From the NCBI RefSeq assembly GCF_028863945.1, contig NZ_JARBEA010000007.1, forward strand, positions 1 through 64,000: DNA of 64,000 bases, in the 5' to 3' direction. The translations under genes were made by a program, and so were the position numbers. Under the pieces are notes generated by a model. It did no database searches. It was not told where the DNA came from and worked only from the letters and a program-made list of their open reading frames with translations. The first letter of the stretch is position 1. Every line of letters begins with the position of its first letter. This stretch comes from Jeotgalibaca caeni. Its GTDB lineage: Bacteria; Bacillota; Bacilli; Lactobacillales; Aerococcaceae. Shown here in pieces: positions 19,922 through 30,513 of the stretch.

Positions 19922-20929
19922 ATGAGTGAGCAAATAAACGTTAACCAGCTGAAGAAAGACCCTTCGCCGCATCTATATGCTAAACCAAACTCCCAGTGGA
20001 TTATGGTACAAGTGATTATTGCTTTGCTGTTTCCTACAGCATCGGCCGTCTATTTCTTCGGCTGGCGAGTGCTCCTTCTGATTGGGACGGGAATGGTCAC
20101 TGCGGTTGCAGCTGAATACATTTTTCAAAAACTAGCTCGCAGAAAAAGTACGATTAAAGACTTGAGTGCAGTAGTGACCGGTTATTTATTGGCACTCAGC
20201 CTGCCGGTCACCGCACCTTTATGGACGGTCGTAATTGGGAGCTTGTTCGCTATTTTAGTTGTGAAGCAACTCCCAGGTGGAATTGGCAGGAATCTCTTTA
20301 ATCCGGCAGTAGCTGCTCGGGTAATGTTAAAGGCATTCTTTTCCCCGTGGATTACAAATTGGGTGTTACCAGGACCAGATCTTGTCTCAACAGCCACTCC
20401 GTTAGAGTATATTGGAAACTTTACAAGTGAAGTAGCAGCTGAAGTGCCAGGGTTGTGGGATTTATTTATTGGTGTAGGAGTAGGGGGACCGGTTGGAGAA
20501 ACATCTAAAGTAATGATTTTAATCGGGATGTTGTATTTGATTGGTAGAAAAATTATTCCTCCGACTATACCGCTTCTCTATCTCGCTGCTTTAGCGCTTG
20601 TAACGACTATTTACGGCGGCTTTAGTTTTCAGTACTTCATGACCCATGTTCTTAGCGGAACTGCATTCTTTGCGGCAACTTATATGGTGACCGACTACAG
20701 TTCACAACCCATTACCCCTGATGGGAAATTAGTCTTCGCGGTAGGGGCAGGGTTGCTTACAGGAATTCTTCGGATCGTAACTGACTTTCCCGGAGGAGTG
20801 GGATTCTCCATTTTAATCATGAACGCGTTGGCACCGCTCACTGACCGGTATCTTGCACCACGTATTTACGGACACAGGAAAAGAATTGAGAAGAATAACC
20901 CACTCCGTGAACGAGTTACCACAAAATAA
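19922..20929 (+). CDS. rnfD: RnfD-like membrane subunit
   Basis: 335 aa polytopic membrane protein of the RnfD/NqrB family. About eight hydrophobic helices are visible, with the family segments LPGGIGRNLFNPAVAARVML and STATPLEYI; the Thr there corresponds to the covalent FMN attachment site of the family. The C-terminal part reads FPGGVGFSILIMNALAPL. GTG 19913 is in frame, but GGGGTGA (19910-19916) points to ATG 19922. It forms a two-gene unit with rnfC, closed by a strong terminator. Confidence 0.85.
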   Translation: MSEQINVNQLKKDPSPHLYAKPNSQWIMVQVIIALLFPTASAVYFFGWRVLLLIGTGMVTAVAAEYIFQKLARRKSTIKDLSAVVTGYLLALSLPVTAPLWTVVIGSLFAILVVKQLPGGIGRNLFNPAVAARVMLKAFFSPWITNWVLPGPDLVSTATPLEYIGNFTSEVAAEVPGLWDLFIGVGVGGPVGETSKVMILIGMLYLIGRKIIPPTIPLLYLAALALVTTIYGGFSFQYFMTHVLSGTAFFAATYMVTDYSSQPITPDGKLVFAVGAGLLTGILRIVTDFPGGVGFSILIMNALAPLTDRYLAPRIYGHRKRIEKNNPLRERVTTK

Positions 20930-20947
20930 AAAAGATATATAATAGGA

Positions 20948-20985
20948 AGAGATTATTTCGAACGCAGGAAATAATCTCTTTTTTT
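20948..20985 (+). terminator. Strong terminator after rnfD
   Basis: AGAGATTATTTC (20948-20959) pairs perfectly over 12 bp with GAAATAATCTCT (20968-20979), then seven T. Confidence 0.92.
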
Positions 20986-21076
20986 GGCTTGTATTGCTTG
21001 ATTCTTCGGCAAAGTTCTGTCAGAATAACATAGGGTTAGAAACAGAACAAAAAAAATATTTTTTCTTGAAAATAAC

Positions 21077-21105
21077 TTGCATTTTCAAAAGGAACTGTGT
21101 ATACT
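21077..21105 (+). promoter_or_regulatory. S10 operon promoter
   Basis: TTGCAT (21077-21082), 17-bp spacer, TATACT (21100-21105), preceded by an A/T-rich tract like an UP element. Same hexamers and spacing as the tuf promoter. Confidence 0.75.
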
Positions 21106-21114
21106 AATAAAGTG

Positions 21115-21262
21115 CGAATTTTACAAAAGAGAAACGCGCAGGGGCTCTAGTGATAGAGTGCCATAGTGAAGAAACGAGAGGTTGCGACACGCCCGGACGC
21201 TTTGCCACGGCGGGCGAGGCCGGAAAATTTTCGTGGAGCTAGTCTTATGATTTACATATGAC
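21115..21262 (+). promoter_or_regulatory. S10 operon leader, likely L4-responsive
   Basis: A leader of about 150 nt with CTCTA/TAGAG (21145-21149 with 21154-21158) and CGCCCG/CGGGCG (21190-21195 with 21211-21216). The conserved-looking GAGGTTGCGACACGCCCGG stretch matches my memory of the Firmicutes S10 leader class proposed to bind L4. A covariance-model search of this leader would settle it. Confidence 0.55.
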
Positions 21263-21278
21263 GAAGGAGGGAAATAAA

Positions 21279-21587
21279 ATGGCAAAACAAAAGATTCGTA
21301 TCCGTTTGAAAGCATATGAACACCGTGCACTGGATCAATCAGCAGACAAGATCGTAGAAACCGCAAAGAGAACAGGAGCTTCTGTTTCAGGTCCGATCCC
21401 ATTGCCTACTGAAAGACAAGTTTACACAGTGATTCGCTCACCACACAAGTACAAAGATTCTCGTGAACAATTCGAGATGCGTACTCACAAACGTTTGATT
21501 GACATCATCAACCCAACTAGCAAAACAGTTGATGCATTGATGAAACTTGATCTACCATCTGGCGTAGACATCGAAATCAAACTATAA
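21279..21587 (+). CDS. rpsJ: 30S ribosomal protein S10
   Basis: Small-subunit head protein, also the NusE component of antitermination complexes. 102 aa from ATG 21279; the frame begins at 21258, but AAGGAGG (21264-21270) lies inside that extension and points to 21279. Starts [20 protein letters not shown]. First gene of the S10-spc-alpha supercluster. Confidence 0.98.
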   Translation: MAKQKIRIRLKAYEHRALDQSADKIVETAKRTGASVSGPIPLPTERQVYTVIRSPHKYKDSREQFEMRTHKRLIDIINPTSKTVDALMKLDLPSGVDIEIKL

Positions 21588-21638
21588 TACATTGTTAACC
21601 CAAATTAAAAAAACTATTAAAATAACGGAGGTGTTACC

Positions 21639-22274
21639 ATGACCAAAGGAATCTTAGGAAGAAAAGTAGGAATGACTCAATTCTTTACCGAAAACGGTGA
21701 ACTAGTACCAGTAACTGTTATCGAAGCTACTCCAAACGTAGTAATGCAAGTAAAAACTATTGAAACGGACGGTTACGAAGCAGTTCAATTGGGATACCAA
21801 GAAATGCGTGAAGTATTGTCAAACAAACCTGCTAAAGGTCATGCAGTAAAAGCTAAAACTGCTCCTAAGCGCTTCATTAGAGAAATCAAGGATGTTGAGC
21901 TGGGAGAATACGAAGTTGGGAAAGAAATCAAAGTTGATGTATTTCAAGCAGGAGACATCATTGATGTCAGTGGTACATCTAAAGGACACGGTTTCCAAGG
22001 CGTAATCAAACGTCACGGACAATCTCGTGGACCAATGGCTCACGGATCTCGTTACCATCGTCGTCCTGGATCCATGGGTGCGGCTTCTGATCCGTCTCGT
22101 GTATTCAAAGGTAAAAACTTACCTGGACAAATGGGTGGCACTCGCGTAACCATTCAAAACCTAGAAATCGTTAAAGTTGATGCAGAAAAAAATGTTATCT
22201 TAATCAAAGGTAATGTTCCTGGATCTAAAAAATCTCTAATTGAAATCAAATCAGCTCGTAAAGCTGCTAAATAA
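21639..22274 (+). CDS. rplC: 50S ribosomal protein L3
   Basis: Binds near the 3' end of 23S rRNA and starts large-subunit assembly. 211 aa, beginning [20 protein letters not shown], with [11 protein letters not shown] and the [20 protein letters not shown] loop that reaches the peptidyl-transferase centre. GGAGGTG precedes the ATG. Confidence 0.98.
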   Translation: MTKGILGRKVGMTQFFTENGELVPVTVIEATPNVVMQVKTIETDGYEAVQLGYQEMREVLSNKPAKGHAVKAKTAPKRFIREIKDVELGEYEVGKEIKVDVFQAGDIIDVSGTSKGHGFQGVIKRHGQSRGPMAHGSRYHRRPGSMGAASDPSRVFKGKNLPGQMGGTRVTIQNLEIVKVDAEKNVILIKGNVPGSKKSLIEIKSARKAAK

Positions 22275-22301
22275 GAATCGTAGAAAGGAGGAACGAGAAA
22301 T

Positions 22302-22925
22302 ATGCCTAACGTAAGTCTTTATAAACAAGATGGTACAATTAACGGTGAAATCACCCTTAACGCAGACATCTTCGGAATCGAACCAAACGAAAGTGTTGTA
22401 TTTGATGCAATTCTAATGCAACGTGCTTCATTAAGACAAGGAACACACGCAGTTAAAAACCGTAGTGCAGTACGCGGTGGTGGACGTAAACCTTGGAGAC
22501 AAAAAGGAACCGGACGTGCTCGTCAAGGATCAATCCGTTCCCCACAATGGGTTGGCGGTGGAGTGGTTTTCGGACCTACCCCTCGTTCTTACAAATATAA
22601 ACTTAACAAAAAAGTTCGTCGCTTAGCTTTGAAATCTGTTCTTTCTGAGAAAGTTGCAGAAGGAAACTTGATCGTAGTAGAAAGCCTAGCATTAGACGCA
22701 CCAAAAACAAAAGAATTTGCACGTGTGTTAAACAACTTGAACGTTGACTCCAAAGTATTGGTAGTCGTAGAAAATGACAACGACAACGTAGTATTGTCAG
22801 CTCGTAACATCCCTGCTGTAACAGTATTGGGTGAAAACGGCTTGAACGTACTTGATATCGTATCAAACAACAAAGTAGTATTGACGCAAGCTGCACTTTC
22901 TAAGGTAGAGGAGGCTCTTCAATAA
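22302..22925 (+). CDS. rplD: 50S ribosomal protein L4
   Basis: Early assembly protein lining the exit tunnel and likely repressor of this operon through the leader. 207 aa. The tunnel loop [20 protein letters not shown] is intact. Its stop overlaps the rplW start (TAATG), coupling the two. Confidence 0.98.
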   Translation: MPNVSLYKQDGTINGEITLNADIFGIEPNESVVFDAILMQRASLRQGTHAVKNRSAVRGGGRKPWRQKGTGRARQGSIRSPQWVGGGVVFGPTPRSYKYKLNKKVRRLALKSVLSEKVAEGNLIVVESLALDAPKTKEFARVLNNLNVDSKVLVVVENDNDNVVLSARNIPAVTVLGENGLNVLDIVSNNKVVLTQAALSKVEEALQ

Positions 22926-23212
22926 TGGAATTACATGATGTTATTTTACGTCCAATTATCACTGAAGCTTCTATGCTTGCAATGGACGAGAAGAAATATA
23001 CCTTTGAAGTGGATGTTCGCGCTAATAAAGCTTTGGTAAAACAAGCAATCGAAAAATTGTTTGACGTAGAAGTTGAAAAAGTGAACATCATGAACGTGCG
23101 CGGTAAATTGAAACGTATGGGCCGTTACAAAGGCTATACAAGAAAACGCCGCAAAGCGATTGTTACTTTGACAGAAAAATCAAAAACAATCGAATTGTTC
23201 GACGAAGAATAA
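22925..23212 (+). CDS. rplW: 50S ribosomal protein L23
   Basis: Sits at the tunnel exit and docks trigger factor and SRP. 95 aa with [15 protein letters not shown] at the start and [12 protein letters not shown] near the end. Starts at ATG 22925 in a one-base overlap with rplD. Confidence 0.98.
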   Translation: MELHDVILRPIITEASMLAMDEKKYTFEVDVRANKALVKQAIEKLFDVEVEKVNIMNVRGKLKRMGRYKGYTRKRRKAIVTLTEKSKTIELFDEE

Positions 23213-23258
23213 AACAGAACTTAAAAACCTAAACCATATAATATAGGAGGGACAAAAC

Positions 23259-24089
23259 GTGGCGATTAAGAAGTACAAACCTACCACAAACGGCCGTCGT
23301 AATATGACCGGGTCCGATTTCGCGGAAATCACCAAAACTACTCCTGAGAAAACTTTGTTAGAAAAGAAAAGCAAACATGCTGGTCGTAATAACCAAGGTA
23401 AAATCACAGTACGTCACCAAGCTGGCGGACACAAACGTGCTTACCGTATTATCGACTTCAAACGTAACAAAGACGGCGTAGTTGGTATTGTAAATGCAAT
23501 CGAATATGATCCAAACCGTAGCGCAAACATCGCATTGATCCATTACACGGACGGTGTGAAAGCCTACATCTTGGCTCCAAAAGGAATCCAAGTTGGACAA
23601 CAAATTGAATCTGGAGTAAACGTTGATATCAAAGTAGGGAATGCAATGCCTTTGGCAAATGTCCCAGTTGGTACGTTTATCCATAACATCGAAACAAAAC
23701 CTGGTAAAGGTGGACAATTAATTCGTTCCGCTGGTACAGGCGCTCAAGTATTGGGCCAAGAAGGAAAATACACCCTTGTTCGTTTGAACTCTGGTGAAGT
23801 TCGTATGATCCTTTCAACTTGTCGTGCAACTGTTGGTACAGTTGGTAACGAACAACACGAATTGATTAACATTGGTAAAGCTGGACGTAATCGCTGGTTA
23901 GGTAAGAGACCTACTGTTCGTGGATCTGTAATGAACCCTAACGATCACCCACACGGTGGTGGTGAAGGTAAGTCACCAATCGGTTTGAAATCACCTATGA
24001 CTCCATGGGGCAAACCTGCACTTGGTATGAAGACACGTAACAAGAAAGCTAAGTCAAGCAAACTAATCGTTCGCGGACGTAAAAAATAA
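23259..24089 (+). CDS. rplB: 50S ribosomal protein L2
   Basis: Core 23S-binding protein needed for subunit joining and peptidyl transfer. 276 aa, GTG start after [27 protein letters not shown] at the start and the [13 protein letters not shown] loop with its conserved His are seen. Confidence 0.98.
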   Translation: MAIKKYKPTTNGRRNMTGSDFAEITKTTPEKTLLEKKSKHAGRNNQGKITVRHQAGGHKRAYRIIDFKRNKDGVVGIVNAIEYDPNRSANIALIHYTDGVKAYILAPKGIQVGQQIESGVNVDIKVGNAMPLANVPVGTFIHNIETKPGKGGQLIRSAGTGAQVLGQEGKYTLVRLNSGEVRMILSTCRATVGTVGNEQHELINIGKAGRNRWLGKRPTVRGSVMNPNDHPHGGGEGKSPIGLKSPMTPWGKPALGMKTRNKKAKSSKLIVRGRKK

Positions 24090-24140
24090 TTACTAAAATA
24101 AAGTAGGAATACTGAAGAGGAACCGAAAGGAGGCTTCACC

Positions 24141-24422
24141 ATGAGTCGCAGCTTGAAAAAAGGACCTTTCGTCGATGAACATCTTATGAAAAAGGTGGAA
24201 GCAGCAGGAAACAGCGAAAAGAAACAAGTTATCAAAACTTGGTCTCGTCGCTCAACAATTTTCCCATCATTCATCGGCCAAACAATTGCAGTGTATGACG
24301 GACGTAAGCATGTTCCGGTATACGTTCAAGAAGATATGGTAGGACACAAACTAGGGGAGTTCGCTCCTACAAGAACATACCGTGGTCACACGGCAGACGA
24401 TAAGAAAACAGGACGTCGTTAA
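24141..24422 (+). CDS. rpsS: 30S ribosomal protein S19
   Basis: Head protein contacting S13 and the inter-subunit bridge. 93 aa, [20 protein letters not shown] at the start and [12 protein letters not shown] near the end. AAAGGAGG precedes the ATG. Confidence 0.98.
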   Translation: MSRSLKKGPFVDEHLMKKVEAAGNSEKKQVIKTWSRRSTIFPSFIGQTIAVYDGRKHVPVYVQEDMVGHKLGEFAPTRTYRGHTADDKKTGRR

Positions 24423-24442
24423 TTACGAGGGGAGGAATTAAA

Positions 24443-24799
24443 ATGGCAGAACAAATTACAGCTGCAAAAGCAACTGCTAACACTGTTCGCATCGCACCTC
24501 GTAAGGTTCGTTTAGTAGTGGATCTTATCAGAGGAAAAAGCATTGGAGAAGCAATCTCCATTCTGAAATTCACACCACGCGCTGCATCTCCTGCAGTAGA
24601 AAAAGTGTTGATGTCAGCTATCGCGAATGCAGAACATAATTATGACTTGAATATTGAAAACTTGGTAGTAAGTGAAGCTTATGTGAACGAAGGACCAACA
24701 ATTAAACGTTTCCGTCCACGTGCAAAAGGTTCCGCTTCTCCAATCTTGAAACGTACAAGCCACATCACTGTAGTGGTATCAGAAAAGAAGGAGGGATAG
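24443..24799 (+). CDS. rplV: 50S ribosomal protein L22
   Basis: Its beta hairpin lines the exit tunnel. 118 aa; [20 protein letters not shown] and the hairpin [20 protein letters not shown] are intact. Its last codons contain the SD of rpsC. Confidence 0.98.
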   Translation: MAEQITAAKATANTVRIAPRKVRLVVDLIRGKSIGEAISILKFTPRAASPAVEKVLMSAIANAEHNYDLNIENLVVSEAYVNEGPTIKRFRPRAKGSASPILKRTSHITVVVSEKKEG

Positions 24800-24802
24800 T
24801 CT

Positions 24803-25459
24803 GTGGGTCAAAAAATAAATCCTAATGGTATGCGTGTTGGAATCATCCGTGACTGGGATGCGAAATGGTATGCAGAAAAAGATTTCGCTGATTTCTTACA
24901 TGAAGACCTAAAAATTCGTGAATACATCGCTAAAAACCTAGCAGAAGCTTCTGTTTCTCGCGTAGAAATCGAACGCGCTGCTAACCGAGTGAACGTTTCC
25001 GTACATACTGCTAAACCAGGTATGGTAATTGGTAAAGGTGGTTCTGAAGTAGAAAAATTACGTAAAGAACTAAACAACCTAACTAACAAACGTGTTCACA
25101 TCAACATCGTTGAAATTAAAAAACCTGATTTAGATGCTAAATTAGTAGCTGAAGGAATTGCAAAACAACTAGAAGGCCGTGTTGCTTTCCGTCGTGCGCA
25201 AAAACAAGCTATTCAACGTACAATGAGATCTGGCGCTCATGGGATCAAAACCATGGTATCCGGTCGTTTGAACGGTGCAGATATCGCTCGTGCAGAATCT
25301 TATTCTGAAGGAACTGTTCCTTTGCACACATTACGTGCAGATATTGACTACGCATGGGAAGAAGCAGATACAACTTACGGAAAACTAGGCGTTAAAGTTT
25401 GGATTTCTCGTGGAGAAGTATTACCAGGCCGTAAAGAAACTGAGAAAGGAGGGAAATAA
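24803..25459 (+). CDS. rpsC: 30S ribosomal protein S3
   Basis: mRNA-entry protein with an RNA-binding KH domain ([19 protein letters not shown]). 218 aa. GTG start ([20 protein letters not shown]). The SD AAGGAGGG lies in the end of rplV, so translation is probably coupled. Confidence 0.98.
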   Translation: MGQKINPNGMRVGIIRDWDAKWYAEKDFADFLHEDLKIREYIAKNLAEASVSRVEIERAANRVNVSVHTAKPGMVIGKGGSEVEKLRKELNNLTNKRVHINIVEIKKPDLDAKLVAEGIAKQLEGRVAFRRAQKQAIQRTMRSGAHGIKTMVSGRLNGADIARAESYSEGTVPLHTLRADIDYAWEEADTTYGKLGVKVWISRGEVLPGRKETEKGGK

Positions 25460-25462
25460 CCA

Positions 25463-25897
25463 ATGTTAGTACCTAAACGTGTAAAACACCGTCGTGAATT
25501 CCGTGGAAAAATGCGCGGAGAAGCTAAAGGTGGTAAAGAAGTCGTATTCGGTGAATACGGATTACAAGCGGTAGATTCCAAATGGATCACTAACCGTCAA
25601 ATCGAAGCTGCTCGTATTGCAATGACACGTTACATGAAACGTGGAGGGAAAGTTTGGATTAAAATCTTCCCTCATAAATCATATACATCCAAAGCTATCG
25701 GCGTTCGTATGGGTTCCGGTAAAGGAGCTCCAGAAGGATGGGTTGCACCAGTTAAACGTGGAAAAATCATGTTTGAAGTTGGCGGCGTATCCGAAGAAGT
25801 AGCACGTGAAGCTTTGCGTTTGGCATCTCACAAGTTGCCTATCAAAACTAAAATAGTAAAACGCACAGAAATTGGTGGTGAATCGAATGAAAGCTAA
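25463..25897 (+). CDS. rplP: 50S ribosomal protein L16
   Basis: A-site-side 23S-binding protein. 144 aa, [20 protein letters not shown] at the start, the conserved [15 protein letters not shown] loop present. It overlaps rpmC by 11 nt. Confidence 0.98.
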   Translation: MLVPKRVKHRREFRGKMRGEAKGGKEVVFGEYGLQAVDSKWITNRQIEAARIAMTRYMKRGGKVWIKIFPHKSYTSKAIGVRMGSGKGAPEGWVAPVKRGKIMFEVGGVSEEVAREALRLASHKLPIKTKIVKRTEIGGESNES

Positions 25898-26084
25898 TGA
25901 AATCAGACAATTATCCACTGCTGAAATGGTTGAAAAAGAAAAAGAGTTCAAAGAAGAGCTTTTCAATCTACGATTCCAACTTGCTACAGGGCAACTTGAA
26001 AATACTGCCCGCTTGAAAGAAGTACGCAAATCAATTGCTCGCATCAAAACAGTATTGCGTCAACAAGAGTTGCAAAATCTGTAA
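25887..26084 (+). CDS. rpmC: 50S ribosomal protein L29
   Basis: Tunnel-exit protein next to L23. 65 aa from ATG 25887 ([20 protein letters not shown]). An upstream GTG at 25872 is in frame, but it lies in the SD-like GGTGGTGA inside rplP. ATG 25887 gives the normal family start. Confidence 0.96.
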   Translation: MKANEIRQLSTAEMVEKEKEFKEELFNLRFQLATGQLENTARLKEVRKSIARIKTVLRQQELQNL

Positions 26085-26107
26085 TTCAGCAAAGGAGGTA
26101 CGAATAA

Positions 26108-26374
26108 ATGACTGAGGAACGTAACAAACGTAAAGTCTACCAAGGCCGCGTGGTTTCCGATAAGATGGACAAAACAATCACTGTTGAAGTTTCCACTTAC
26201 AAAAATCACCCTCGCTACGGTAAACGCGTAAGATACTCAAAGAAATATAAAGCTCATGATGAAAACAACCAAGCAAAAATGGGTGACGTAGTAAGAATCA
26301 TGGAAACTCGTCCATTGTCTGCAACGAAAAACTTCCGTTTGCTTGATATTGTTGAAGAGTCCGTTATTATCTAA
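26108..26374 (+). CDS. rpsQ: 30S ribosomal protein S17
   Basis: OB-fold 16S-binding protein. 88 aa; [20 protein letters not shown] and [20 protein letters not shown] are the family signatures. AAAGGAGG precedes the ATG. Confidence 0.98.
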   Translation: MTEERNKRKVYQGRVVSDKMDKTITVEVSTYKNHPRYGKRVRYSKKYKAHDENNQAKMGDVVRIMETRPLSATKNFRLLDIVEESVII

Positions 26375-26412
26375 TAATAGAATGAATTCCTGTCCGGAAG
26401 GAGGATACTGAA

Positions 26413-26781
26413 GTGATACAAACAGAATCTCGTTTGAAAGTTGCCGATAACTCAGGCGCAAGAGAAGTCTTAGCGATCAAAGTTTTGGGTGGTTCAGGCC
26501 GTAAATATGCAAATATTGGTGACATTATTGTCGCAACAGTAAAACAAGCTACACCCGGTGGCGTTGTCAAAAAAGGTGATGTAGTGAAAGCTGTTATCGT
26601 GCGTACCAAAACTGGTGCTCACCGTAAAGATGGTTCATACATTAAATTTGATGAAAATGCATGTGTGATCATCCGTGATGACAAGAGCCCTCGTGGAACA
26701 CGTATCTTTGGACCTGTTGCTCGTGAATTGCGTGACAACAACTTCATGAAGATCGTTTCCCTTGCTCCAGAAGTATTGTAA
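26413..26781 (+). CDS. rplN: 50S ribosomal protein L14
   Basis: Subunit-interface protein and RsfS partner. 122 aa, GTG start ([20 protein letters not shown]), ending REKN-free EVL as usual (IVSLAPEVL). GGAAGGAGG precedes the start. Confidence 0.98.
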   Translation: MIQTESRLKVADNSGAREVLAIKVLGGSGRKYANIGDIIVATVKQATPGGVVKKGDVVKAVIVRTKTGAHRKDGSYIKFDENACVIIRDDKSPRGTRIFGPVARELRDNNFMKIVSLAPEVL

Positions 26782-26812
26782 GATTTGATTGATTGAAGGA
26801 GGTGCAACATTT

Positions 26813-27121
26813 ATGCACGTAAAAACTGGCGATAGAGTAAAAGTGATTACTGGTAAAGATAAAGGCAAAGAAGGAGTAATCCTTAAAACTTTCCCTAAAA
26901 AAGACCGCGTAATCGTAGAAGGTATCAACATTGCGAAGAAACACCGCAAGGCGTCTCAAGCAAATGTGACTGGTGGGATTCTTGAAGAAGAAGCATCTAT
27001 CCATGTGTCTAATGTAATGTTGATTGATCCTAAGACTAACGAGCCTACAAAAGTGGGTTATAAAATCCAAGACGATAAAAAAGTTCGCGTTTCTAAAAAG
27101 ACTGGCGAAATCATCGACTAA
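26813..27121 (+). CDS. rplX: 50S ribosomal protein L24
   Basis: KOW-domain assembly initiator. 102 aa from ATG 26813 ([20 protein letters not shown]). The frame is open from 26789, but AGGAGGTG (26797-26804) lies there as SD. The KOW motif [16 protein letters not shown] is clear. Confidence 0.97.
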   Translation: MHVKTGDRVKVITGKDKGKEGVILKTFPKKDRVIVEGINIAKKHRKASQANVTGGILEEEASIHVSNVMLIDPKTNEPTKVGYKIQDDKKVRVSKKTGEIID

Positions 27122-27148
27122 TTATTGTAGAAAGGAGGATCTCATTCA

Positions 27149-27688
27149 ATGAACCGTTTGAAAGAAAAATATCTAAGTGAAATTACACCATCTTTGATGG
27201 AAAAATTCGAATACTCTTCTACTATGGAAGTTCCTAAAGTAGAAAAAATTGTTATCAACATGGGTGTTGGTGATGCTGTAGCTAACGCTAAGAACCTCGA
27301 AAAAGCTGTGGAAGAACTAACTTTGATCGCTGGTCAAAAACCTGTTATTACACATGCTAAAAAATCAATTGCTGCATTCCGTTTACGTGAAGGTATGGCT
27401 ATCGGAGCTAAAGTAACTCTACGTGGCGAAAGAATGTACGATTTCTTAGACAAACTTGTGACTGTTTCCTTGCCACGTGTACGTGACTTCCGTGGAATTA
27501 GCAAACGTTCCTTCGATGGACGTGGAAACTACACATTAGGTGTTAAAGAACAATTGATTTTCCCTGAAGTTGACTATGACCGAGTTGACAAAGTTCGCGG
27601 TATGGATATCGTTATCGTTACAACTGCAAACACAGATGAAGAATCAAGAGAATTATTAACACAATTAGGCATGCCATTCCAAAAATAA
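27149..27688 (+). CDS. rplE: 50S ribosomal protein L5
   Basis: 5S rRNA-binding protein that contacts the P-site tRNA. 179 aa, [20 protein letters not shown] at the start, [15 protein letters not shown] and the C-terminal [13 protein letters not shown] present. Confidence 0.98.
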   Translation: MNRLKEKYLSEITPSLMEKFEYSSTMEVPKVEKIVINMGVGDAVANAKNLEKAVEELTLIAGQKPVITHAKKSIAAFRLREGMAIGAKVTLRGERMYDFLDKLVTVSLPRVRDFRGISKRSFDGRGNYTLGVKEQLIFPEVDYDRVDKVRGMDIVIVTTANTDEESRELLTQLGMPFQK

Positions 27689-27707
27689 GCGAAGGAGGCG
27701 AAAAGAC

Positions 27708-27893
27708 TTGGCTAAAAAATCAATGATTGCTAAAAACAAACGTCCTGCTAAATTCTCTACACAAGAGTATACTCGCTGTGAACGTTGCGGACGTCCACAT
27801 TCCGTTTATCGTAAATTCAAGCTCTGCCGCATTTGCTTACGTGATCTTGCTTATAAAGGACAAATTCCTGGCATGAAAAAAGCAAGCTGGTAA
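27708..27893 (+). CDS. rpsN: 30S ribosomal protein S14, type Z
   Basis: Short zinc-binding S14. 61 aa with two CxxC pairs (CERCG and CRICL). It starts at TTG 27708 ([20 protein letters not shown]), supported by GAAGGAGG; the next ATG would remove the conserved N-terminus. Confidence 0.96.
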   Translation: MAKKSMIAKNKRPAKFSTQEYTRCERCGRPHSVYRKFKLCRICLRDLAYKGQIPGMKKASW

Positions 27894-27926
27894 TCAACCA
27901 TACCCGCAAGAAGGAGGTAAAAGTTA

Positions 27927-28325
27927 ATGGTTATGACAGATCCAATCGCAGATTTCCTAACTCGTATTCGTAACGCTAACATGGTTCGCCATGCAAGCTT
28001 GGAAGTACCTGCTTCCAACGTGAAACTGGAAATTGCAAAAATCCTTAAAAATGAAGGATTCATCAAAAACTACGAAATCATCGAAGATGACAAACAAAAC
28101 GTTATCCGTGTTTTCTTGAAATACGGTGTAAACAACGAACGTGTAATTACTGGCTTGAAACGTATTTCTAAACCAGGATTGCGTGTATATGCGAAAACTG
28201 GCGAAGTTCCTCGCGTTCTTAACGGACTAGGAATCGCTATCGTTTCAACATCACAAGGTGTTGTTACTGATAAAGAAGCAAGAGCTAAAAATATTGGTGG
28301 AGAAGTATTGGCTTACATTTGGTAA
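27927..28325 (+). CDS. rpsH: 30S ribosomal protein S8
   Basis: Central-domain assembly protein and, in other bacteria, repressor of the spc genes. 132 aa; [20 protein letters not shown] at the start and [13 protein letters not shown] near the end. AAGGAGG precedes the ATG. Confidence 0.98.
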   Translation: MVMTDPIADFLTRIRNANMVRHASLEVPASNVKLEIAKILKNEGFIKNYEIIEDDKQNVIRVFLKYGVNNERVITGLKRISKPGLRVYAKTGEVPRVLNGLGIAIVSTSQGVVTDKEARAKNIGGEVLAYIW

Positions 28326-28367
28326 TCCATACAATCCCCTTACAAAAATAGAAGGAGGTGCAGCCCT

Positions 28368-28904
28368 GTGAGTCGTATTGGTAATAAACTAGTCGAAATT
28401 CCAGCAGGCGTAACCGTTACTCAAAATGGAAACACTGTGACTGTCAAAGGTCCTAAAGGTGAATTGACACAAACAATCAGTGAACTAATTTCAATCAATA
28501 TTGAAGGAAACATCGTTACATTTACTCGTCCTAACGAAGAAAAATTCACAAAATCTCTACATGGTACTACACGTGCATTGTTCAACAACATGGTAGTGGG
28601 TGTATCAGAAGGATTTAAGAAAGAATTGGACTTAGTTGGGGTTGGATACCGTGCTCAATTACAAGGAAGCAAGCTTGTATTGAACGTTGGATACTCTCAT
28701 CCAGTTGAGTTTACACCAGAAGAAGGCGTTACTGTAGAAGTACCTTCTAACACTCGTATCGTTATTTCTGGATATGACAAAGAAAAAGTTGGCGCATTAG
28801 CAGCTAACGTTCGTGGCGTACGTCCACCTGAGCCATATAAAGGTAAAGGAATCAAGTACGTTGACGAAATCATCCGTCGTAAAGAAGGGAAGACCGGTAA
28901 ATAA
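28368..28904 (+). CDS. rplF: 50S ribosomal protein L6
   Basis: Binds the sarcin-ricin region near the factor-binding site. 178 aa, GTG start ([20 protein letters not shown]), with the C-terminal [13 protein letters not shown] signature. GAAGGAGGTG precedes the start. Confidence 0.98.
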   Translation: MSRIGNKLVEIPAGVTVTQNGNTVTVKGPKGELTQTISELISINIEGNIVTFTRPNEEKFTKSLHGTTRALFNNMVVGVSEGFKKELDLVGVGYRAQLQGSKLVLNVGYSHPVEFTPEEGVTVEVPSNTRIVISGYDKEKVGALAANVRGVRPPEPYKGKGIKYVDEIIRRKEGKTGK

Positions 28905-28964
28905 TAACCGGCTATTCCTTCTTGCAAGTTGATTCATATTGAATAATAAAAAGAGGTGACAATT

Positions 28965-29321
28965 GTGATTAATAAACCAGATAAAAATAAAACACGTCAG
29001 TCTAGACACGCACGTGTAAGAAGAAAAATCTCTGGTACTGCAGAGTGCCCACGCTTGAATGTATTCCGTTCTAACAAACACATCTACGCTCAATTAATTG
29101 ATGACGTAGCGGGTGTGACGCTAGCAAGTGCCTCTAGCAAGACAGACGTAACAGAAGATGTTACAAAAACAGACAGTGCCACAGTTGTAGGGAAACTTAT
29201 TGCAGAACGTGGACTTGAAAAAGGCATCAAAGCTGTCAAATTTGACCGTGGCGGATACTTATACCATGGCCGTGTTCAAGCTTTAGCTGAAGCTGCTCGC
29301 GAAAATGGACTAGAATTCTAA
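28965..29321 (+). CDS. rplR: 50S ribosomal protein L18
   Basis: 5S rRNA-binding protein. 118 aa from GTG 28965 ([20 protein letters not shown]). A GTG at 28956 is in frame but lies within the AGAGGTGA SD itself, so 28965 is chosen. The C-terminal [19 protein letters not shown] is typical. Confidence 0.96.
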   Translation: MINKPDKNKTRQSRHARVRRKISGTAECPRLNVFRSNKHIYAQLIDDVAGVTLASASSKTDVTEDVTKTDSATVVGKLIAERGLEKGIKAVKFDRGGYLYHGRVQALAEAARENGLEF

Positions 29322-29341
29322 GAAAAGGAGGATGCCCACTC

Positions 29342-29842
29342 ATGGTATATATTGACCCAACTAATTTAGATTTAGAAGATCGCGTTGTTGCGATTAACCG
29401 TGTAACGAAAGTAGTTAAAGGTGGACGTAAGTTACGTTTTGCTGCTTTAGTTGTTGTCGGAGACAAAAATGGTCATGTTGGTTTCGGAACAGGAAAAGCA
29501 AACGAAGTTCCTGAAGCGATTCGTAAAGCTATTGAAGCTGCGAAGAAAAACTTGATCGAAGTACCTATCACAGGAAGCACAATCCCTCACCACGTAATTG
29601 GTCGTTTCAGCGGCGGTAACGTAATGTTGAAACCAGCTCTTGCGGGTTCTGGAGTATCTGCTGGAGGTCCTGTTCGTGCCGTTGTTGAATTGGCTGGTAT
29701 CGCTGATATCACATCCAAGTCTCTTGGATCAAACACACCAATTAACATGGTACGTGCAACAATCGAAGGTTTAGTACAACTTAAAAAAGTTGAAGAAGTT
29801 GCTGCATTGCGCGGTAAAACTGTAGAAGAAATTCAAGGTTAA
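29342..29842 (+). CDS. rpsE: 30S ribosomal protein S5
   Basis: Fidelity protein near the mRNA entry channel. 166 aa; [20 protein letters not shown] carries the loop where spectinomycin-resistance changes occur in other species. [20 protein letters not shown] is intact. Confidence 0.98.
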   Translation: MVYIDPTNLDLEDRVVAINRVTKVVKGGRKLRFAALVVVGDKNGHVGFGTGKANEVPEAIRKAIEAAKKNLIEVPITGSTIPHHVIGRFSGGNVMLKPALAGSGVSAGGPVRAVVELAGIADITSKSLGSNTPINMVRATIEGLVQLKKVEEVAALRGKTVEEIQG

Positions 29843-29856
29843 GGAGGATATACAAA

Positions 29857-30039
29857 ATGGCAGAATTAAAGATCACTTTAAAACGCAGCTTGATTGGACG
29901 TCCTCAAAACCAAAAAGATACAGCTAAGGCTTTAGGGTTGACTAAAATCGGCAAAACTGTAGTAAAACCTGCTAATGATGCAATCAAAGGTATGGTTCAA
30001 ACAGTAAATCATTTAATCGAAGTAGAAGAAATCAACTAA
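29857..30039 (+). CDS. rpmD: 50S ribosomal protein L30
   Basis: Small 23S-binding protein. 60 aa, [20 protein letters not shown] and [14 protein letters not shown] visible. It lies 14 nt after rpsE with AAGGAGG. Confidence 0.97.
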   Translation: MAELKITLKRSLIGRPQNQKDTAKALGLTKIGKTVVKPANDAIKGMVQTVNHLIEVEEIN

Positions 30040-30072
30040 TTGAATCAAAAATGAAGGAGGTGCCCAGTTACT

Positions 30073-30513
30073 ATGAAACTTCATGAACTTGAAGCAACAC
30101 AAGGTTCCCGTAAAGAACGCAATCGTGTAGGCCGTGGTTCTTCATCCGGTAACGGTAAAACTGCTGGTCGTGGACATAAAGGTCAAAAAGCACGTTCAGG
30201 TGGTGGCGTAAGACTAGGTTTTGAGGGTGGACAAAATCCATTGTTCCGTCGTATTCCAAAACGTGGATTTACAAACATTAACCGTAAGGACTATGCAATC
30301 ATCAATCTTGATGACTTAAACCGTTTCGAAGAAGGCACGGAAGTAACACCAGCGTTGCTAATCGAAAGCAAAGTTGTTCGTGATGAAAAATCCGGCATCA
30401 AAGTTTTAGCAAAAGGTGCTGTAGAGAAAAAATTGACTGTTAAAGCTCATAAATTCTCCGAAGCAGCGAAGGAAGCAATTGAAGCTGCAGGTGGAACAGT
30501 AGAGGTGATCTAA
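30073..30513 (+). CDS. rplO: 50S ribosomal protein L15
   Basis: Late assembly protein. 146 aa with the Gly/Arg-rich N-terminus [30 protein letters not shown] precedes ATG 30073. Its stop overlaps the secY start (TAATG), so secY translation is coupled to it. Confidence 0.98.
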   Translation: MKLHELEATQGSRKERNRVGRGSSSGNGKTAGRGHKGQKARSGGGVRLGFEGGQNPLFRRIPKRGFTNINRKDYAIINLDDLNRFEEGTEVTPALLIESKVVRDEKSGIKVLAKGAVEKKLTVKAHKFSEAAKEAIEAAGGTVEVI

